A stretch of DNA of 64,000 nucleotides from Streptomyces fuscichromogenes (GCF_014645815.1 NZ_BMML01000011.1:1-64000); one strand, 5' to 3'. Shown: positions 35,166-44,092, numbered from the stretch's first letter. The notes: generated by a model not told the origin, from the letters alone. Numbers and translations are program-made.

Positions 35166-36016
35166 GCCGCCCGCTCCTCGTCCTCGATGTCCCGTCCCGC
35201 GTACAGCGCCGCCGCCATCCGCATCCCCTCCGACCAGGCGACCGGGCCGACCGCACCCAGCCGCAGCGTCCGGCCCGCCGGATCGGTCCACGCCAGCGGG
35301 CCGGTCTCGGTCTCGAAGTAGCTGTCGTAGTCGCCGATCCAGACCCGGGCCTCGACCCCGCGGCCCTCCTCCAGCACCGAGCACACCGCGTATCCGCCGC
35401 GCACGCGGTACCCCAGCTGCGTGGCCCTGCCGTGCAGGAACCGCAGCTCCTTGAAGACCCCGCCCGCGTACTCCTCGATCTGGGTGGCCTCCGCGTCCAG
35501 CGCGGACGGGCGGTACCAGACCTCCCGGAAGAGCTGCTGTGCCTTCTGCTCGACACCGAGCTCCACGGCGAACTCGCGCAGCTCCTCAAGGTCTTCGAGG
35601 AGCACCGGGTGCGGCAGCCGGACCAGTTCGGGGGCGATGCGCACGGTGTCGCCGTCGAGGTCGACCAGGCCGAGCCCGCGCCCGGTGTCGGCGTCCCGCA
35701 GGAACCCGGCGACCTCGCCGTCGGCGCCGGTGACCACCAGGTCGCGCAGCGCCGCCTGCCAGGCGGGATCCGGCCAGACCCGGGTCAGCACGGCGAGCGG
35801 CACCGGAAGGGACCGGGTCATCCACCGCTCCACATCGGCCAGGCACTGCCGTTCGTGCCGCTCCAGCCACTCGGTGAGCTGCCGCAGCCCCAGGACCGCG
35901 GGATCGTCCGCCAACTTCGCGGGCACGGACTTCAGCCGTCGGCCGGCCGCGTTGCGGCAGACCACCTTCCCGTCGTCCAGGGCCACCTCGTAGTCCCCGG
36001 CCGTCACCCACCCCAT
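35162..36016 (-). CDS. DUF4132-like protein heading the MoxR/VWA operon
   Basis: A 284-residue protein (MGWVTAGDYEVALDDGKVV...) with the segments LRQLTEWLERHERQCLADVERWMTRSLPVP, FLRDADTGRGLGLVDLDGD and KAQQLFREVWYRP. I associate these with the DUF4132 domain of E. coli YehI/MolR, but here it stands alone. Function is unknown. It is the first gene of the operon and overlaps the 1646-residue gene by 4 bp. The operon promoter must lie in the G-rich repeat region upstream (36017-36428). Confidence 0.75.
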   Translation of the reverse strand: MGWVTAGDYEVALDDGKVVCRNAAGRRLKSVPAKLADDPAVLGLRQLTEWLERHERQCLADVERWMTRSLPVPLAVLTRVWPDPAWQAALRDLVVTGADGEVAGFLRDADTGRGLGLVDLDGDTVRIAPELVRLPHPVLLEDLEELREFAVELGVEQKAQQLFREVWYRPSALDAEATQIEEYAGGVFKELRFLHGRATQLGYRVRGGYAVCSVLEEGRGVEARVWIGDYDSYFETETGPLAWTDPAGRTLRLGAVGPVAWSEGMRMAAALYAGRDIEDEERAA

Positions 36017-36428
36017 GCGTGCCTCCCCGCACCGCAGTGATCAAGTGATGGCGACTGTAGGGGAGCCCACTGACAACGCCTCCCGCGGTAGCCGCCCGGC
36101 CGGGGAAACCGCAGCTCAGCGAGGGAACGCGGTGCCGATGGGGGATCGGGGCGAGGCGGCGGCGGAGGCGACCGGCGAAGGGGTTTCAGGGCGGAGGGAG
36201 CCGAAACGGCCCGCGGGAGCCGGGAGCCGGGAGCCGGGATACGGGACTGGGAGCTGGGGTGCGGGGTGCGGGGTGAGGGATGAGAGGTGGGAGGTGAGGG
36301 ATGAGCGGTGGGATAGGCGGTGGGGGCGTGGTGGACCGGCGCGGAGGCGCGGGTGGGGACGGCGGCGGCCCCGGGGGCAGGCGGAGGTGCCTGGGCCGGG
36401 GCCGTGGGAAAGTCGCGTGGGTGCGGGC
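36017..36428. repeat. Intergenic G-rich low-complexity region between the MoxR operon and the DUF5997-like gene
   Basis: This 412-bp gap holds no supported gene. From about 36205 to 36340 it consists of short imperfect repeats: gggagcc three times, ggtgcgg twice, then gaggtggga/gatgag variants. The + strand is strongly purine-rich. Nearly all guanines are on one strand in runs of 3-5, so G-quadruplex formation is possible. It lies where the promoter of the five-gene operon should be. Confidence 0.6.
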
Positions 36429-36821
36429 TCAGCCCTGCCCCGACTCCTTCTCCCGCTTCAGGTTCTTCAGCCGCACGGTCTCCTTGCGGACCTCGGCCTG
36501 CGTGGTGCGCTCCTTCTCCAGCCACTCGGGCAGCTCGCGCTTGAGCTCCTCGATCTGCTCGGTGGTGAGCGGCTCCGTCACACCGCCGCGTGCCAGCCCC
36601 GCGATGGACACGCCGAGCTTGGCCGCGACCACCGGACGCGGGTGCGGGCCCTTGGCCTGCAGCTCGCGCAGCCACTCGGGCGGATTCGCCTGGAGCTCGT
36701 TCAGCTCGGCGCGCGAGACGACACCCTCCTGGAAGGCGGCGGGTGTGGCGGGCAGGTACACGCCCAGCTTCTTCGCCGCGGTGGCGGGCTTCATCGACTG
36801 GGCGGTCTGGTGCGAACTCAT
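36429..36821 (-). CDS. DUF5997-like small protein
   Basis: A 130-residue protein (MSSHQTAQSMKPATAAKKLGVYLPATPAAF...). The pattern KKLGVYLPATP...VSRAELNELQANPPEWL and a charged helical C-terminus (RKETVRLKNLKREKE) match an actinobacterial family I know as DUF5997, of unknown function. Two short helix-turn-helix-like segments (AAKLGVSIAGLARGG) suggest DNA or protein binding but are not conclusive. I chose ATG 36821; a longer in-frame start at 36902 would run into the divergent gene. It is divergent from the LysR-effector-domain gene 59 bp away. Confidence 0.75.
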   Translation of the reverse strand: MSSHQTAQSMKPATAAKKLGVYLPATPAAFQEGVVSRAELNELQANPPEWLRELQAKGPHPRPVVAAKLGVSIAGLARGGVTEPLTTEQIEELKRELPEWLEKERTTQAEVRKETVRLKNLKREKESGQG

Positions 36822-36880
36822 GAGGTCAAGGGTATCGGCCGGGTGTGCAAGCCCTGACCACGGCCCGATAACCTGGGCTG

Positions 36881-37681
36881 GTGACAGGCTCGGAGGAAAC
36901 ACCGTCGTTCCGGCTCGCGTACGTCCCCGGCGTGACGCCCGCCAAATGGGTTCGGATCTGGCACGAGCGCCTGCCGGACATCCCGCTCGCCCTCCACCAG
37001 GTCCCCGCCGCCGAGGTGGCCGGTCTGCTGCGCGCGGGTGACGTGGACGCCGGCCTGGTACGGCTCCCGGTGGACCGTACGTTCTTCAGCGCGATCCCCC
37101 TCTACACCGAGACCACGGTGGTCGTCGTGCCCAAGGACCACGTGATCACGGCGGCCGAGGAGGTCACCGTCGCCGACCTCGGCGACGAGGTCATCTTCCA
37201 CCCCCTCGACGACGTCTTCGACTGGGACGCCCCGCCCGGCGAGCCCGCCTTCGAGCGTCCCGCGACCACCGAGGACGCCGTCGAGCTGGTCGCCGCCGGG
37301 GTGGGCCTGCTGGTCGTCCCGCAGTCGCTGGCCCGTCTGTACCACCGGCGGGACCTCACCTACCGGCCGCTCACCGACGGCCCCGAGTCGATCGTCGCCC
37401 TGTCCTGGCCGGAGGAGGCCACCACGGACATGGTCGACGACTTCATCGGCATCGTCCGCGGCCGCACGGTCAACAGCACCCGCGGCCGGCAGGCCGCGGA
37501 GTCCTCGAAGCCGTCCAGGACCGCACCGGCCTCGCCGGAGAAGGCCGGGCGGGCGCAGAAGCCGGGCGCCGCGGCCAAGGCGACGCCGGCCGCCCGCGCC
37601 GCACGCGCGCGTGCGGCCGGCGCGAAGTCCGCCAAGTCCGGCAAGCCCGCGAAACGCGGCAAGCCCCGCCGTCGCTCGTAG
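36881..37681 (+). CDS. LysR-type substrate-binding-domain protein lacking the DNA-binding domain, with basic C-terminal tail
   Basis: A 266-residue protein. Residues 8-205 form a LysR effector domain (FRLAYVPGVTP; AGLVRLPVDR; LYTETTVVVVPKDH; VELVAAGVGLLVVPQSLARLY), but the usual N-terminal winged helix is absent. The last 60 residues are rich in Lys, Ala and Pro (GAKSAKSGKPAKRGKPRRRS), like a histone H1 tail. GTG 36881 has no Shine-Dalgarno sequence. TAACCT about seven bases upstream could be a -10 of a leaderless transcript. It may bind DNA through the tail or act on another regulator; both are guesses. Confidence 0.82.
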   Translation: MTGSEETPSFRLAYVPGVTPAKWVRIWHERLPDIPLALHQVPAAEVAGLLRAGDVDAGLVRLPVDRTFFSAIPLYTETTVVVVPKDHVITAAEEVTVADLGDEVIFHPLDDVFDWDAPPGEPAFERPATTEDAVELVAAGVGLLVVPQSLARLYHRRDLTYRPLTDGPESIVALSWPEEATTDMVDDFIGIVRGRTVNSTRGRQAAESSKPSRTAPASPEKAGRAQKPGAAAKATPAARAARARAAGAKSAKSGKPAKRGKPRRRS

Positions 37682-37822
37682 GCCGCGGCCGCGCGAGCCC
37701 CCGCCTGCCTCACGGCCGCTCCCGATCTGCTCCCGCGCGCCCCGATCGCCTTGCGCGATCCCGGGCCCGCGCGATGTCACGATGCCAGCGGACATCCCGG
37801 ACATCCACCGCTGGAGGCGCCC

Positions 37823-38854
37823 GTGAGCCCGGAAGCAGCCCCGGACGAAGCCGTAGACCCCTGTGCCTCGTCCGCTTTCCTCGTCAACGAATCGCTCGGC
37901 TACCTCTTCCCGGCCGCCCTGCGCGCCGCCGCGGTCGTCGGTGTGGCCGACCACCTGGCCCACGGTCCGCGCAGCCCGGCCGAACTGGCCGAGGCCACCG
38001 GCACCGACCCGCGGAACCTCTACCGGGTGCTCCGGCTGCTCGCGACCCGCGGCGTCTTCGAGGAGGACGCCGGCGGCCGCTTCCGGCTCACCGCGGCCGG
38101 TGACGCGCTGCGCACCGACGCACCCTGCTCGGCCCGCTCGGCCGTACTGATGAACACCGACCGCAGCATGTGGCTGCCCACCGCCGACCTGAGCCGCTGT
38201 GTGAGCGAGGGGACCTCCGCCTTCGAGCACCTCTTCGGGCTGCCGTTCTTCGACTACTTCGGGCAGGACGAGGACACCGCCGACGTCTTCCACTGCGGCA
38301 TGGCCGCGATGTCCGACGCCGAGAACGGACCCATCGCGGCCGCCTGCGACCTCCCGCCCACCGGGACGGTCGTCGACGTCGGCGGCGGCCACGGCGGCCT
38401 GCTGCTGGCGGTCCTCGACCGCCACCCCGGTCTGCACGGCGTCCTGTACGACCAGCCGCACGTGCTGGCCGGACACCGGCTCGACACCCCCGGGACCGCC
38501 GGACGCTGGGCCACCGAGACCGGCGACTTCTTCGCAGCCGTACCCAAGGGCGACGTCCTGATGCTCAAGCGGATCATGCACGACTGGGAGGACGAGCAGT
38601 GCGTGACCCTCCTGGACCGCTGCCGTGCCGCGCTGGCGCCGGGCGGACGGATCCTGGTCGTCGACGCGGTGATCCCGCCGGGCAACGCACCGCACCAGGC
38701 CAAGGCGCTCGACCTGCTGTTGATGGCGTGTCTGGTGGGCCGGGAGCGCACCGAGGCGGAGTTCGCCACGCTGTTCGAGTCCGCCGGTCTGAAGCTGGCC
38801 CGGGTCGTGCCGACGCCGACCGTGCTCTCGGTGGTGGAGGCGGTGGCCGCCTAG
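37823..38854 (+). CDS. O-methyltransferase with winged-helix dimerisation domain
   Basis: A 343-residue protein of the Methyltransf_2 type. The N-terminal winged helix reads YLFPAALRAAAVVGVADHLAHGPRSPAELAEATGT. SAM motif I is VVDVGGGHGGLLLAVLDRHP (about residues 183-202), and the catalytic-base region is LKRIMHDWEDEQC (His about 252). Related enzymes methylate phenolic or polyketide hydroxyls in secondary metabolism. I chose GTG 37823 because GGAGG (37813-37817) precedes it, although the frame is open from 37751. It converges on the MFS gene with a 13-bp gap and has no cluster partners nearby. Confidence 0.87.
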   Translation: MSPEAAPDEAVDPCASSAFLVNESLGYLFPAALRAAAVVGVADHLAHGPRSPAELAEATGTDPRNLYRVLRLLATRGVFEEDAGGRFRLTAAGDALRTDAPCSARSAVLMNTDRSMWLPTADLSRCVSEGTSAFEHLFGLPFFDYFGQDEDTADVFHCGMAAMSDAENGPIAAACDLPPTGTVVDVGGGHGGLLLAVLDRHPGLHGVLYDQPHVLAGHRLDTPGTAGRWATETGDFFAAVPKGDVLMLKRIMHDWEDEQCVTLLDRCRAALAPGGRILVVDAVIPPGNAPHQAKALDLLLMACLVGRERTEAEFATLFESAGLKLARVVPTPTVLSVVEAVAA

Positions 38855-38867
38855 GACGGCCCGCCGC

Positions 38868-40316
38868 TCAGTCCTCGGGTGCCGCCGGCGCCTTCGCGCG
38901 CTCGCCCAGATCGGCCACTGCCAGGCCCAGCGCCACCAGGATGAACCCGACAGAGGTGAGCAGGCCCAGCTGGAGCGCCTCGGTGGCCGGGCCACGGTGC
39001 GCGAGCTGGGCGAAGTACACCGAGCCCACCACCGCGATACCGGCCGCCGAGCCGACGCGCTGGCCGGTCTGGAGCACTCCGCCGGCCGCACCGGCACGCT
39101 TCACCGGGACCAGGGTGAGGGTGAGCGTGGTGTTGGGAGAGACGGTGATACCGGAGCCGATGCCTCCGATGATCATCGGTACCGCCGCGGCCCACCCGAA
39201 GTGCTCCAACGGCACCAGCCGTACCACCGCGATGATCCCGAGCAGCCCCACCGCCACCCCGGCGAGACCGATGACGACCAGCACGCGCCCGTGCCGCACC
39301 ACCAGCCGGCCGCCCAGGGCGGCACCGACCGCCGAGGCGACCGCGAAGGGCAGCACCGTGACTCCGGCGGCCAGCGCGCTGTATCCCGCCGCGTTCTGGA
39401 GGAACAGGGCGAGGACGAAGAAGACCGTGGTGAAGCCCGCGAAGTAGCTGAAACTGATCAGCGCGCCGAGGGTGAAGGACCGCAGCGAGAACAGGTTCAG
39501 ATCGACCAGCGGCGCCCGGCCGAGCCGGCCCTGCCGCCGTTCCCACACCCAGAACAGGCCCAGCAGCACCGCGCCCACCGGCATCAGCGCCCACTTCTGC
39601 CGTCCGGTCCACTGCTGCTCCTGGACCAGCGGCAGCATCAGCGCCAGCACACCGGAGCCGAGGAGCAGCACCCCGAGCGGGTCGAACCGCTCCCGCCGGT
39701 CCGCGGTCCCGGGGTACCGGGGCAGCAGCCGCAGGCCCGCGACGAGTGCGGCGATCCCGATGGGCAGGTTGACGAAGAACACCCAGCGCCAGCCGTCGTC
39801 GGTGCCGACGGCGTCGATGATCACACCGCCCGCCAGCGGGCCGACCGCGGTCGAGACCCCGATGACGCTGCCGAGCAACCCGAAGGCCTTGGCGCGTTCG
39901 GCGCCCTGGAACATCTGCTGGATCAGCCCCGAGGTCTGCGGCGCGACCATGCCCGCCGCCGCGCCCTGGATCAGCCGGAACACCACCAGCCGGTCCGGGC
40001 TCCCGGCCAGCCCGCAGGCCGCCGAGGCGACCGTGAACACGGCGAGCCCGATCAGGAATGCCTGGCGCCGCCCGCGCATGTCGCCGAGCCGGCCCGCCGG
40101 GACGAGCGCCAGCCCGAAGGTCAGGGCGTACCCGGAGACCACCCAGGACTGGGCGGCCTCCGTGGCCCCCAGCCCGCGTTCCATCGAGGGCAGCGCCACG
40201 TTGACGATCGAGGTGTCGAGCAGCGAGATGAAGCCGGCCGCGAGACAGACCCCGAGCGCCTTCCACCGCCGGTCCTCGGTGGTCGGCTGCTGCGGCTTTG
40301 CCCAGGTCGTGGTCAT
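38868..40316 (-). CDS. DHA2-family MFS multidrug efflux pump (14 TM, EmrB/QacA type)
   Basis: A 482-residue protein. Motifs are LLDTSIVNVALPSM in helix 1 (the D1/C-type motif of drug/proton antiporters), the helix 2-3 loop GRLGDMRGRRQ, and WRWVFFVNLPIGIAALVAG in helix 5-6. About 14 hydrophobic segments are seen. It is cytoplasmic-membrane and proton-driven, with unknown substrate. It starts at ATG 40316, leaving 130 bp to the GH127 gene upstream on the same strand. No adjacent TetR or MarR repressor is present. Confidence 0.9.
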   Translation of the reverse strand: MTTTWAKPQQPTTEDRRWKALGVCLAAGFISLLDTSIVNVALPSMERGLGATEAAQSWVVSGYALTFGLALVPAGRLGDMRGRRQAFLIGLAVFTVASAACGLAGSPDRLVVFRLIQGAAAGMVAPQTSGLIQQMFQGAERAKAFGLLGSVIGVSTAVGPLAGGVIIDAVGTDDGWRWVFFVNLPIGIAALVAGLRLLPRYPGTADRRERFDPLGVLLLGSGVLALMLPLVQEQQWTGRQKWALMPVGAVLLGLFWVWERRQGRLGRAPLVDLNLFSLRSFTLGALISFSYFAGFTTVFFVLALFLQNAAGYSALAAGVTVLPFAVASAVGAALGGRLVVRHGRVLVVIGLAGVAVGLLGIIAVVRLVPLEHFGWAAAVPMIIGGIGSGITVSPNTTLTLTLVPVKRAGAAGGVLQTGQRVGSAAGIAVVGSVYFAQLAHRGPATEALQLGLLTSVGFILVALGLAVADLGERAKAPAAPED

Positions 40317-40446
40317 ACGGCCACGCTATGCAGGCATTCCGGGCATCGCACGACCGGCGGAGCGAACGGATGGCCGAACTGCTCCTTCCGAGTGACGGCG
40401 CACCTGCCCTGCCCGCCGCGCCAGGACGTGTACGACGCCGCACGTG

Positions 40447-43236
40447 TCAGCGTACGTACGACGCCTCCCGCGCCGTGGCCAGCACCCGGTCGCCGTCCGC
40501 CGCCGTCACCAGCCCGTCCGCGACCCAGGCGTCCACCACCGACCGCACCCGGGTCACCAGCGCCGCCTTGTCGCGGAACGGCGCCGCGGCCCAGACCTCG
40601 TCCAGCAGCGAGCCGTCGGACCCGGCCGGGTTGGCGACCCCGGAGTCGAGGCCGCCGAACACCACCGTCGGCTCCGAGCGGCGGAAGTAGGCGTGCGTCG
40701 GATCCTCGGTCCCCTCGTAGAAGGGGGCGAACTCCGTTCCGGCCAGGGTGAAATGGAGCGGGCTGCCTGGTACCGGAGCCAGCGACGGCAGCAGGTCCCC
40801 GGAGAGTCCGGCGTTCCGGTACAGCCCCAACTCCAGGTACTCCGTGGCGGGGTTGCGCCCGACCAGCGTGACCGGCCCGTAGAACAGGGCCTGCACCGAA
40901 GGATCGTCGAGGGCCTGCTCGACCCGCAGCCGGAACGGGATCGACACCCGCACGGTGTCCCCGGGCCGCCAGGTCCGCGACACCGTGAAGTAGCTGCCCG
41001 GCCGCGGAGTGCCGGGCACGGCCCGCCCGTTCACCGACACCCGGAACCCGGCCGTCGCCCAGCCAGGCACCCGCAACCGCAACGCGAAGCGGGCCTGCCG
41101 TTGCCCGCCGACGGTGAGTGTGCTGCCCTGTTCCCGTGGATAACCGGTGTGCTGACGGACCGTGATGCCCTTCTCGGCCCAGGTCAGAGTGGACGGGCTG
41201 TAGAGGTTGACGTACAGGGCGCTGCCGTCGGCCGCCGCGAAGTACACCGAGTCCTGGTACTTGGTGGCGGACTCCATGCCCGTGCCCTCGCAACAGGTCG
41301 TGCCCTGCTTGGGCGTGTAGTCCCGCACATGACCGGGCGTCAGCCCGATGAAGTACGTGACCAGCGGCTTCTCGGCGTCGGCCCGGTCCTGCTTGGACCC
41401 GAGCACCTGGTTGTACAGGGCCCGTTCGTAGTAGTCCAGGTACGCCGGATCCGGCTCGTGGAAGAACAGCGCCCGGCTCAGCTTCAGCATGTTGTACGCG
41501 CAGCAGGTCTCGGCGGTGCTCGCGCCGAGGGTCCCCGCGATCACGTCCCGCGCCTTCCAGAACTCGGCGGTACTGGTGCCGCCGATGCCGTACATGCGGT
41601 GCGGTACGACCATGCCCCAGAAGTTCTTCGCCGCGGTCAGGTAGCGTTCCTCGCCCGTCGCGTCGTACAGCCGGACCAGGCCGGTGAAGACCGGGATGTG
41701 CTGGTTGGCGTGCAGGCCGTCGAGCGTGTCGGTGTTCGCCGCGCAGGCGTCGATGAGGCTGTCGAGGTCGAACAGCCGGGCCAGCGCGAGGTGTTCACCC
41801 TTGCCGGTGAGGTCGTGCAGGTCGCAGACCGCCTCGACGATCCCGCCGAACTCTCCGCTGGAGAAGATCCCCCACATCCGCTGGAGCGTGGCGGCGGGCA
41901 GCACGGACAGCCGGGAGTACATCCAGTCGCCCATGCCGGACGCGAGGTCCAGCGCCCGCTCGTCGCCGGTGGCGCCGTACGCGTCCAGCAGACCCCGGAG
42001 GATCTTGTGCGCGGTGTAGTACGGCGCCCACACCTTCGTGTAGTCGCTGCCGGCCATCGACTCCAGCAGGATGAACTGCGTCTCGGGGTAGGCCGCGAGG
42101 AACCCGGGATGGCTGGGCCCGCCCCAGGTGCGGCGCAGGACGGCGTCGAGGCCGCGCCCCGAGCCGTCCGCGAGACCCGGCCCCGACGTCTCCCCGAAGG
42201 CGTACGACACCAGGTCGCCGCTCGCCCGATCGCCCTGCAGACCGGCTATCTCGTCGCCGCTCAACGCCCTCGACCACACGTCGAACCCGCCGAAGGCCCC
42301 TGCGAAGACGGGGTCGGCGGTGTAGTGGGAACGGCCCAGCCAGTGGTGGGCGAGGGTGCCGAGGGCAGCCGGGGTGAGGGACATGGCCGGGTTGCGGGCC
42401 ACCACCGTGCCGTCCACGTACAGCGTGCCGGTGCCGTCGGCGAGCGTCACGGCGAGGTGGCTCCAGCGGTCCAGGGGCAGCGCGGCGAGGCCGTCGAGCC
42501 CCTGTTCGGCGCCCGCGCCCCCGGTGGTGATCGCGAACCGGGGCACCCCGTTCGCGTTCCTGGTGGCCAGGTACAGGTACCGCGTGGTGTCGTTCCCGAA
42601 GTCGAACACCCGCGCCCAGGAGTCCTCGTGGCCGGGTTTCACCCAGGCGGCCAGGGTGACGGCGGAGGCGTCCCCGAGCACACCGGACGGCAACTCGACG
42701 TACCGGTACGACCCTCGCTCGTTCCCGGCGGCCCGGCCGCCGAACACCCCGGGCACGCTCAGCACGGACGGCTCCTGCCGCAGGGCCGCGCGCACCTCCT
42801 CCAACGCCCCCACCATGGTGCGGATCTTCGCCCCGAAGACCTCGTCGCCGGTGCTCGCGTACGCCTGCGCCAGCATGGTCAGGAAGTGCCCGGTGTAGTG
42901 CCCGCGCAGGTTCCCGTTGGCCTCCCCGTCCAGCCCCTCCCAGCCGCCGGGCGCGACCGCACCGCCCGTGTCCAGCCCCGCGTTGGCCCGGAACACCTGC
43001 AACAGCCGGTTCTCGTCGTAGCCGCGCGCGTGGTCGAGCATCAACTCGCGCTTGTCCGCGAAGAGTCCGGCCTCCAGCGCCACGTCCCCCAGCCCGAACG
43101 GCCGCACCGTCCAGGACGCTTCGGCCGCGCCGCCGACCGCGGCTGCCGCCGGGCCGGCCGCGGCACCGGCCGCGCCGGCGGCGGCGACCAGAGCCGTCGC
43201 CTGGAGAAGGGTCCTTCGGGAGAGGGGCTGGGCCAT
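40447..43236 (-). CDS. Tat-exported GH127 protein (beta-L-arabinofuranosidase type) with inserted LamG-like domain
   Basis: A 929-residue protein. The N-terminus has a twin-arginine signal (PLSRRTLLQATALVAAAG). GH127 features are WAPYYTAHKILRGLLDAY, the Glu/Cys motif STAETCCAYNMLKLSR (about residues 568-583) and GTTCCEGTGMES (about 643-654). These correspond to the Glu and three Cys that hold zinc and carry out catalysis in HypBA1. Between residues of about 145 and 300 lies a concanavalin/LamG-like module (SAVTLAAWVKPGHEDSW; LYVDGTVVA) that interrupts the catalytic region. ATG 43236 follows a GAGGTG site; the upstream frame is an Asp/Pro-rich artefact. It probably trims arabinofuranosides of plant cell walls outside the cell. 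Confidence 0.88.
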   Translation of the reverse strand: MAQPLSRRTLLQATALVAAAGAAGAAAGPAAAAVGGAAEASWTVRPFGLGDVALEAGLFADKRELMLDHARGYDENRLLQVFRANAGLDTGGAVAPGGWEGLDGEANGNLRGHYTGHFLTMLAQAYASTGDEVFGAKIRTMVGALEEVRAALRQEPSVLSVPGVFGGRAAGNERGSYRYVELPSGVLGDASAVTLAAWVKPGHEDSWARVFDFGNDTTRYLYLATRNANGVPRFAITTGGAGAEQGLDGLAALPLDRWSHLAVTLADGTGTLYVDGTVVARNPAMSLTPAALGTLAHHWLGRSHYTADPVFAGAFGGFDVWSRALSGDEIAGLQGDRASGDLVSYAFGETSGPGLADGSGRGLDAVLRRTWGGPSHPGFLAAYPETQFILLESMAGSDYTKVWAPYYTAHKILRGLLDAYGATGDERALDLASGMGDWMYSRLSVLPAATLQRMWGIFSSGEFGGIVEAVCDLHDLTGKGEHLALARLFDLDSLIDACAANTDTLDGLHANQHIPVFTGLVRLYDATGEERYLTAAKNFWGMVVPHRMYGIGGTSTAEFWKARDVIAGTLGASTAETCCAYNMLKLSRALFFHEPDPAYLDYYERALYNQVLGSKQDRADAEKPLVTYFIGLTPGHVRDYTPKQGTTCCEGTGMESATKYQDSVYFAAADGSALYVNLYSPSTLTWAEKGITVRQHTGYPREQGSTLTVGGQRQARFALRLRVPGWATAGFRVSVNGRAVPGTPRPGSYFTVSRTWRPGDTVRVSIPFRLRVEQALDDPSVQALFYGPVTLVGRNPATEYLELGLYRNAGLSGDLLPSLAPVPGSPLHFTLAGTEFAPFYEGTEDPTHAYFRRSEPTVVFGGLDSGVANPAGSDGSLLDEVWAAAPFRDKAALVTRVRSVVDAWVADGLVTAADGDRVLATAREASYVR

Positions 43237-43399
43237 GGGCACCTCGTCTGGGTCTGGGGCCGGGTCTGAATCCGGGGCTGCGTCCGGGCCCGCGTCCGCG
43301 CCCGAGTTCGTGTCTGAAATATCGGACGGTGTTCGGGAATTCGTCCAGAAGATAGAGAAGGGGCGGGTGAGCGTCAACGGTACTGGCGGGTAAGGGAGT

Positions 43400-44077
43400 T
43401 CAGGCCGACGCGAGCCAGTCGTAGGCGACGCGTGCCGTGAACTCCGTCTGGCCGCCGCGGATCACCAGGTCGGCCGTGCCGAACTGATCGGCCTGCGCGG
43501 CGACGTACGGGATCGCGATGCAGCGCATGCCGGCCGCGTGTGCCGCGGCCGTGCCCGGCACCGCGTCCTCCAGGACCACGCAGTCGGCCGGAGCGGCCCC
43601 GAGGCGGCGGGCCGCCTCCAGGAAGACGTCCGGCGCCGGCTTGCCGCGGGGTACCTCGTCGGCCGAGACCGCCGTGCGCAGATGCCCGCCCAGGCCCGTG
43701 CCGGTCAGGATCGCCTCGATCGCCTCGGGGGAGGAGCCGGAGGCCACCGCCAGCGGCACGCCCTCGGCCGCGAGCAGTTCCACGAACTTCCGCATCTCGG
43801 GGTACGCGCGCGTGCGGGTCCGGGCCAGCTCCAGGTAGCGCCGGTTCGTCTCGGCGAGCAACTCGGCCACCGGGGGCCGCAGTCCATGGCGGTCGCGCAG
43901 CAGGGTCAGCGTCTCCAGCGTGCTGATGCCGACGAACCTCTCGTGCTCCGCCCAGGTGAAGTCCGCGACACCGTGTCCGGCCAGCAGCTGCCGCGTCGCC
44001 TCGTAGTAGTTCGGCTCGCTGTCCACGAGTGTTCCGTCGAGATCGAAGATGACCGAGAGGTTGCTGAGATCGCTCAT
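43400..44077 (-). CDS. HAD-superfamily phosphatase (beta-phosphoglucomutase-like)
   Basis: A 225-residue protein with HAD motif I VIFDLDGTLVD (Asp12/Asp14), motif II VASGSSPEA, motif III Lys in PRGKPAPDVFLEAA and motif IV VVLEDAVPG. The alpha-helical cap follows motif I. It would dephosphorylate a sugar phosphate or similar metabolite. The gene lies 15 bp downstream of the Lrp/AsnC regulator on the same strand, so they form a pair. Nothing narrows the substrate. Confidence 0.9.
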   Translation of the reverse strand: MSDLSNLSVIFDLDGTLVDSEPNYYEATRQLLAGHGVADFTWAEHERFVGISTLETLTLLRDRHGLRPPVAELLAETNRRYLELARTRTRAYPEMRKFVELLAAEGVPLAVASGSSPEAIEAILTGTGLGGHLRTAVSADEVPRGKPAPDVFLEAARRLGAAPADCVVLEDAVPGTAAAHAAGMRCIAIPYVAAQADQFGTADLVIRGGQTEFTARVAYDWLASA

Positions 44078-44092
44078 GGGGCCAGGATGCCG

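Noticed and set aside
30621..35321. A 1566-codon open frame antisense to the 1646-residue protein
   Set aside because: Low-complexity composition (Gln/Arg/Gly/Val) and no ribosome site; the minus-strand genes are tightly overlapped and explain the region.
36205..36340. Short repeats considered as a CRISPR array
   Set aside because: Units are short, imperfect and contiguous without spacers; no cas genes are in the window.
40444..43269. A 941-codon open frame antisense to the GH127 gene
   Set aside because: No domain. The opposite strand has a Tat signal and GH127 catalytic motifs.
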